This document shows, in pieces, positions 5,188 through 7,171 of a DNA stretch of 7,171 nt. Both the position numbers and the translations under genes were made by a program. Below the pieces are notes generated by a model. That model did not search any database, was not told the DNA's origin, and saw nothing but the letters and a program-made list of their open reading frames with translations. This DNA comes from Acidobacteriaceae bacterium (GTDB lineage Bacteria; Acidobacteriota; Terriglobia; Terriglobales; Acidobacteriaceae): NCBI GenBank assembly GCA_003167305.1, contig PMTP01000136.1:1-7171 (forward strand). The letters run 5' to 3'. The first letter of the stretch is position 1; each line of letters starts with the position of its first letter.

Positions 5188-5697
5188 ATGACGATCTTGA
5201 AGAAGAAACTCGATGCCAACCAGTACAACCTGAAGGATCAGGTGGTCTCCATCAATCGCGTGACCAAGGTAGTCAAGGGCGGAAAGAATATGTCCTTTGC
5301 CGCGCTGGTTGTGGTGGGCGACCCCTCAGCGGGCGTGGTAGGCCACGGTTCAGGCAAGGCCAAGGAAGTTCCCCAGGCGATTCGCAAGGGGATTGAAGCG
5401 GCCAAGAAGAACCTGGTCCGGGTAAACCTGACAGATACTTCGATTCCGCATCTGGTACTGGGCCGTTACGGCGCCGGGCAGGTGTTGCTGAAGCCGGCCC
5501 CCGAAGGCACCGGCGTCATCGCCGGCGGCGCGGTGCGCGCGGTGATGACCTCGGTTGGTGTGCAGAATGTACTCACCAAGAGCCTCGGTTCGCCCAACCC
5601 CCACAACGTCGTCAAGGCTACATTTAATGCCTTGGTGCAGTTGCGCGACCGGGCCGAAGTAGCCAACATGCGCGGCAAGTCCGTGGAGGAGCTCTAA
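5188..5697 (+). CDS. rpsE: 30S ribosomal protein S5
   Basis: S5 contributes to decoding fidelity and the mRNA entry site. The 169 residues contain the double-stranded-RNA-binding-like N-terminal domain, [19 protein letters not shown] (15-33) and [11 protein letters not shown] (35-45), with KNMSF where RRFSF is more usual. Then follow [20 protein letters not shown] (56-75) and the C-terminal block [20 protein letters not shown] (101-120) and [17 protein letters not shown]. The start is preceded by a GAGACGAGAGAG tract directly against the ATG, so the ribosome site is imprecise, but the family alignment supports it. The 3' end carries the ribosome site for rpmD. Confidence 0.98.
   Translation: MTILKKKLDANQYNLKDQVVSINRVTKVVKGGKNMSFAALVVVGDPSAGVVGHGSGKAKEVPQAIRKGIEAAKKNLVRVNLTDTSIPHLVLGRYGAGQVLLKPAPEGTGVIAGGAVRAVMTSVGVQNVLTKSLGSPNPHNVVKATFNALVQLRDRAEVANMRGKSVEEL
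5685..5691 (+). promoter_or_regulatory. Strong ribosome-binding site for rpmD inside rpsE
   Basis: GGAGGAG lies in the final codons of rpsE, 9 nt before the rpmD ATG at 5701, with only 3 nt between the rpsE stop and that ATG. This supports coupled translation of the pair and is one of the junctions free of repeats. Confidence 0.75.
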
Positions 5698-5700
5698 GCC

Positions 5701-5889
5701 ATGGCTGAAACCAAGATGATTCGCATTCAGTACTACCGCTCGAAGAACTCCACACCCTTCAAGCACCGGCTGGTGGTCAAGGGCCTGGGCTTCACGCGCC
5801 TCAACCAGATCGTCGAGCGCGTCGACACGGAATCCACCCGCGGCATGGTCAAGGCCATTCCGCACCTGGTCAGGATTCTGGAGAATTAG
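5701..5889 (+). CDS. rpmD: 50S ribosomal protein L30
   Basis: L30 is a small peripheral large-subunit protein. The 62 residues, MAETKMIRIQYYRSKNSTPFKHRLVVKGLGFTRLNQIVER..., contain the conserved KHRLVVKGLGFTRLNQ (21-36) and end MVKAIPHLVRILEN; the pattern GMVKAIPHLV is typical. Length is close to the usual 58-62. GGAGGAG at 5685-5691 and the 3-nt gap from rpsE fix the start. The next array starts at the last base of the rpmD TAG. Confidence 0.97.
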   Translation: MAETKMIRIQYYRSKNSTPFKHRLVVKGLGFTRLNQIVERVDTESTRGMVKAIPHLVRILEN

Positions 5890-5971
5890 TTCTCAGTAGT
5901 CAGTTGTCAGTTCTCAGTCCGGGCAGTTTTTAACTGAGAACTGTTAACTGAGAACTGTTGACTGAGAACTG
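5889..5971. repeat. Inverted array, GTTNTCA family, with three 14-nt units, rpmD-rplO junction
   Basis: The left array begins at the last base of the rpmD stop: GTTCTCA (5889), GTAGTCA (5896), GTTGTCA (5903), GTTCTCA (5910), GT. The right array is a 14-nt repeat in three copies: TTAACTGAGAACTG (5930-5943), TTAACTGAGAACTG (5944-5957), TTGACTGAGAACTG (5958-5971). Each copy can pair with CAGTTCTCAGT at 5908-5918; the third copy pairs over 12 bp (5908-5919 with 5960-5971). Several alternative hairpins are therefore possible with the same left arm. Confidence 0.9.
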
Positions 5972-5982
5972 CATTTACGCGA

Positions 5983-6008
5983 GTCGGCAGGGATCAACCC
6001 TCGCCGGC
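5983..6008 (+). other. Imperfect hairpin upstream of the rplO ribosome site
   Basis: AGGG (5989-5992) pairs with CCCT (5998-6001) around ATCAA. After a bulged C at 6002, GGC (5986-5988) pairs with GCC (6003-6005), and the stem extends by three more pairs (one G-T) to 5983/6008. It lies 8 nt before the GAGG ribosome site (6017-6020) of rplO. No terminator T-run follows. Confidence 0.4.
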
Positions 6009-6025
6009 GCTACAGCGAGGAAATC

Positions 6026-6538
6026 ATGGCAACGAGAAATCTATCGAATTTACGCGCTCCGCGGAAAGCCAACACCGGGAGCAAGCGTGTCGGTCGCGGT
6101 ATGGGCTCCGGCATGGGCAAGACCTCAACCCGCGGCCACAAGGGCCAGGGTTCCCGCACTGGCACCAGCCTGATGCGCGGCTTTGAGGGCGGCCAGATGC
6201 CGCTTCACCGCCGTCTGCCCAAGCGCGGCTTTACCAACATCTTCCGTACCGAGTACACGGTGGTCAATCTCGACCGGCTCGTCGAGCACCTTGAAGGCCA
6301 TAACCTCACCGCGATAGGCCCGGAAGACTACAAGAAGCTCGGTTTGGCTTCGAGCAAAAAGGCTCTCATCAAGATTCTCGGCTCCGGCGAGCTGACCTCG
6401 GCGCTCACCATTCATGCGCACAAGTTTTCCAAGTCGGCTGTCGAGAAGATCGAAAAAGCCGGCGGCAAGGCCGTAGTTCTGGGCGGCGATGCTCCGGTGG
6501 CACCTAAGGGGAAATTGGTGGCCAAAGCGTCAAGATAG
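6026..6538 (+). CDS. rplO: 50S ribosomal protein L15
   Basis: L15 is a late-assembly protein with a long, glycine- and arginine-rich N-terminal extension that threads into 23S rRNA. Here that region is NTGSKRVGRGMGSGMGKTSTRGHKGQGSR (16-44), followed by GGQMPLHRRLPKRGFTN (55-71). The C-terminal globular domain carries the signature span IKILGSGELTSALTIHAHKFSKSAVEKIEKAGG (115-147). The 170 residues are a little longer than the roughly 145-150 typical, through a C-terminal tail (APVAPKGKLVAKASR). GAGG at 6017-6020, 5 nt from the ATG, supports the start. It precedes secY as usual, but across a 289-nt gap. Confidence 0.98.
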   Translation: MATRNLSNLRAPRKANTGSKRVGRGMGSGMGKTSTRGHKGQGSRTGTSLMRGFEGGQMPLHRRLPKRGFTNIFRTEYTVVNLDRLVEHLEGHNLTAIGPEDYKKLGLASSKKALIKILGSGELTSALTIHAHKFSKSAVEKIEKAGGKAVVLGGDAPVAPKGKLVAKASR

Positions 6539-6542
6539 GGAA

Positions 6543-6726
6543 CCTGGGCACCCGGATTTGAGTTTGTAGTTTTCCGCCCTTTCGCAAATGACGCGAAAGG
6601 ATGGGGCACCGGGCGGCTTAGGTTTGTGGTTTCCCACCCTAGCCGCAAAAACAAAGACGCGGCGAGGGTGAGGTACCCAGGGTTTATGGTCTCCCAGGTC
6701 TCAGAATCGAGACCTGGGGCACCCAG
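6543..6726. repeat. Tandem run of three palindromic elements (TTTCCCA...GGCACCC) between rplO and secY
   Basis: After a right-end remnant, GGGCACCCGG (6546-6555), three elements follow. Stem 1: CCTTTCGC (6578-6585) with GCGAAAGG (6593-6600), right flank GGGGCACC (6603-6610). Stem 2: 6635-6646 with 6659-6670, 11 of 12 paired, right flank GGTACCC (6672-6678). Stem 3: CCCAGGTCTC (6693-6702) with GAGACCTGGG (6709-6718), perfect, right flank GGCACCCAG (6718-6726). Left flanks are GTAGTTTTCC, GTGGTTTCCCA and ATGGTCTCCCA. Stems differ in sequence while flanks are conserved, as in a family of REP-like or MITE-like elements. The remainder of the 289-nt gap (6727-6827) shows no gene or clear promoter. 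Confidence 0.85.
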
Positions 6727-6827
6727 CAGAACTGGATAGGACACGCAAAGCTCTGAACAGGTAAGATGGTCAGTGGCAAAGATTCAGATTCAAGCGGCGG
6801 AAAACGCCCTGAAGCGGATAAACAACA

Positions 6828-7171
6828 ATGGCTGAAATGTTTGAGAAGTTCGCCAATATCTTCCGGATTCCCGACCTGCGCAAGCGGGTACTCTTCATGC
6901 TCGGCATTCTGGCTGTCTACCGCCTGGGCGCATGGATTCCCACGCCCGGCGTTGACACCCACATGCTGGAGCGGATGTTCGACCAGCAAGGCGGTTCCGC
7001 TCTCGGCCTGATGAACCTCTTTGGCGGCGGCAATCTGCGCCGCATGACGGTCTTCGCCCTGGGCATCATGCCCTACATCACGGCTTCGATCATCTTCCAG
7101 TTGCTCACCGTGGTCTATGAGCCGCTGGCGCGCATCCAGAAGGAAGGCGAGCTGGGGCGGCGCAAGATCAC
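6828..7171 (+). CDS. secY: Preprotein translocase subunit SecY, N-terminal part (3' end outside window)
   Basis: SecY is the channel-forming inner-membrane subunit of the SecYEG translocon. The window holds 114 codons plus two bases. [20 protein letters not shown] (1-20) is the cytoplasmic N-terminus, [18 protein letters not shown] (21-38) the first membrane segment, [20 protein letters not shown] (58-77) covers the plug region, and [19 protein letters not shown] (78-96) is part of the second segment. [17 protein letters not shown] then gives the usual cytoplasmic loop. An in-frame TAA at 6819-6821 limits the start to 6828 or the second Met at 6837; many relatives begin MFEK or MLEK, so 6837 is possible. 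Neither has a good ribosome site (weak CGGA at 6815-6818). Confidence 0.96.
   Translation, partial: MAEMFEKFANIFRIPDLRKRVLFMLGILAVYRLGAWIPTPGVDTHMLERMFDQQGGSALGLMNLFGGGNLRRMTVFALGIMPYITASIIFQLLTVVYEPLARIQKEGELGRRKI

Noticed and set aside
272..5971. CRISPR array
   Set aside because: Units are 7 nt, contiguous and without spacers of regular length; no cas genes are present.
6727..6827. Promoter for secY
   Set aside because: No recognisable TTGACA/TATAAT-like pair with proper spacing was found.
6766..7011. Plus-strand open frame overlapping the secY start
   Set aside because: It is out of frame with the clear SecY sequence and has no family resemblance.

Overview
The window is a stretch of the conserved bacterial ribosomal-protein superoperon (end of the S10 part, all of the spc part up to secY). 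All genes are on the + strand, in the canonical order: rpsC (3' end only), rplP, rpmC, rpsQ, rplN, rplX, rplE, rpsN, rpsH, rplF, rplR, rpsE, rpmD, rplO, secY (5' end only). The sequence is GC-rich and the proteins are ordinary bacterial types, including a zinc-type S14 (CxxC-X12-CxxC). The SecY N-terminus ([17 protein letters not shown]) and the intergenic repeat style recall Acidobacteriota, but this taxonomic placement is inference from memory, not a search.

The unusual part lies between the genes. Four junctions are compact: rpmC/rpsQ 0 nt, rpsE/rpmD 3 nt, rplE/rpsN 15 nt, rplN/rplX 28 nt. The other ten are 116-289 nt long, and each begins with a repeat element within 7 nt of the upstream stop codon (or overlapping it). 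Seven of the ten carry a tandem array of degenerate 7-nt units, a 37-70 nt spacer, and a second array in inverted orientation, so the transcript could fold into a long hairpin. An eighth (rplF-rplR) carries a direct array only. Four heptamer flavours occur: AGCTTCT, AGCTNTC, GTTNTCA, and AGGGACT read on the other strand. All fit one degenerate core, YAGYYNY. The remaining two long junctions (rplP-rpmC and rplO-secY) carry a different palindromic element, flanked by TGGTYTCCCA on the left and GGCACCC on the right, once and as a run of three respectively.

Functionally, the genes supply small-subunit proteins (S3, S17, S14, S8, S5), large-subunit proteins (L16, L29, L14, L24, L5, L6, L18, L30, L15) and the SecY translocon channel, probably from one long transcript. 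No intrinsic terminator or convincing internal promoter was seen. The inverted arrays would place a structured RNA element, with stop codons in every frame, at the 3' edge of most cistrons. Whether this is regulatory, stabilising, or only the accumulation of selfish short repeats in the few non-coding slots cannot be decided from the sequence alone.
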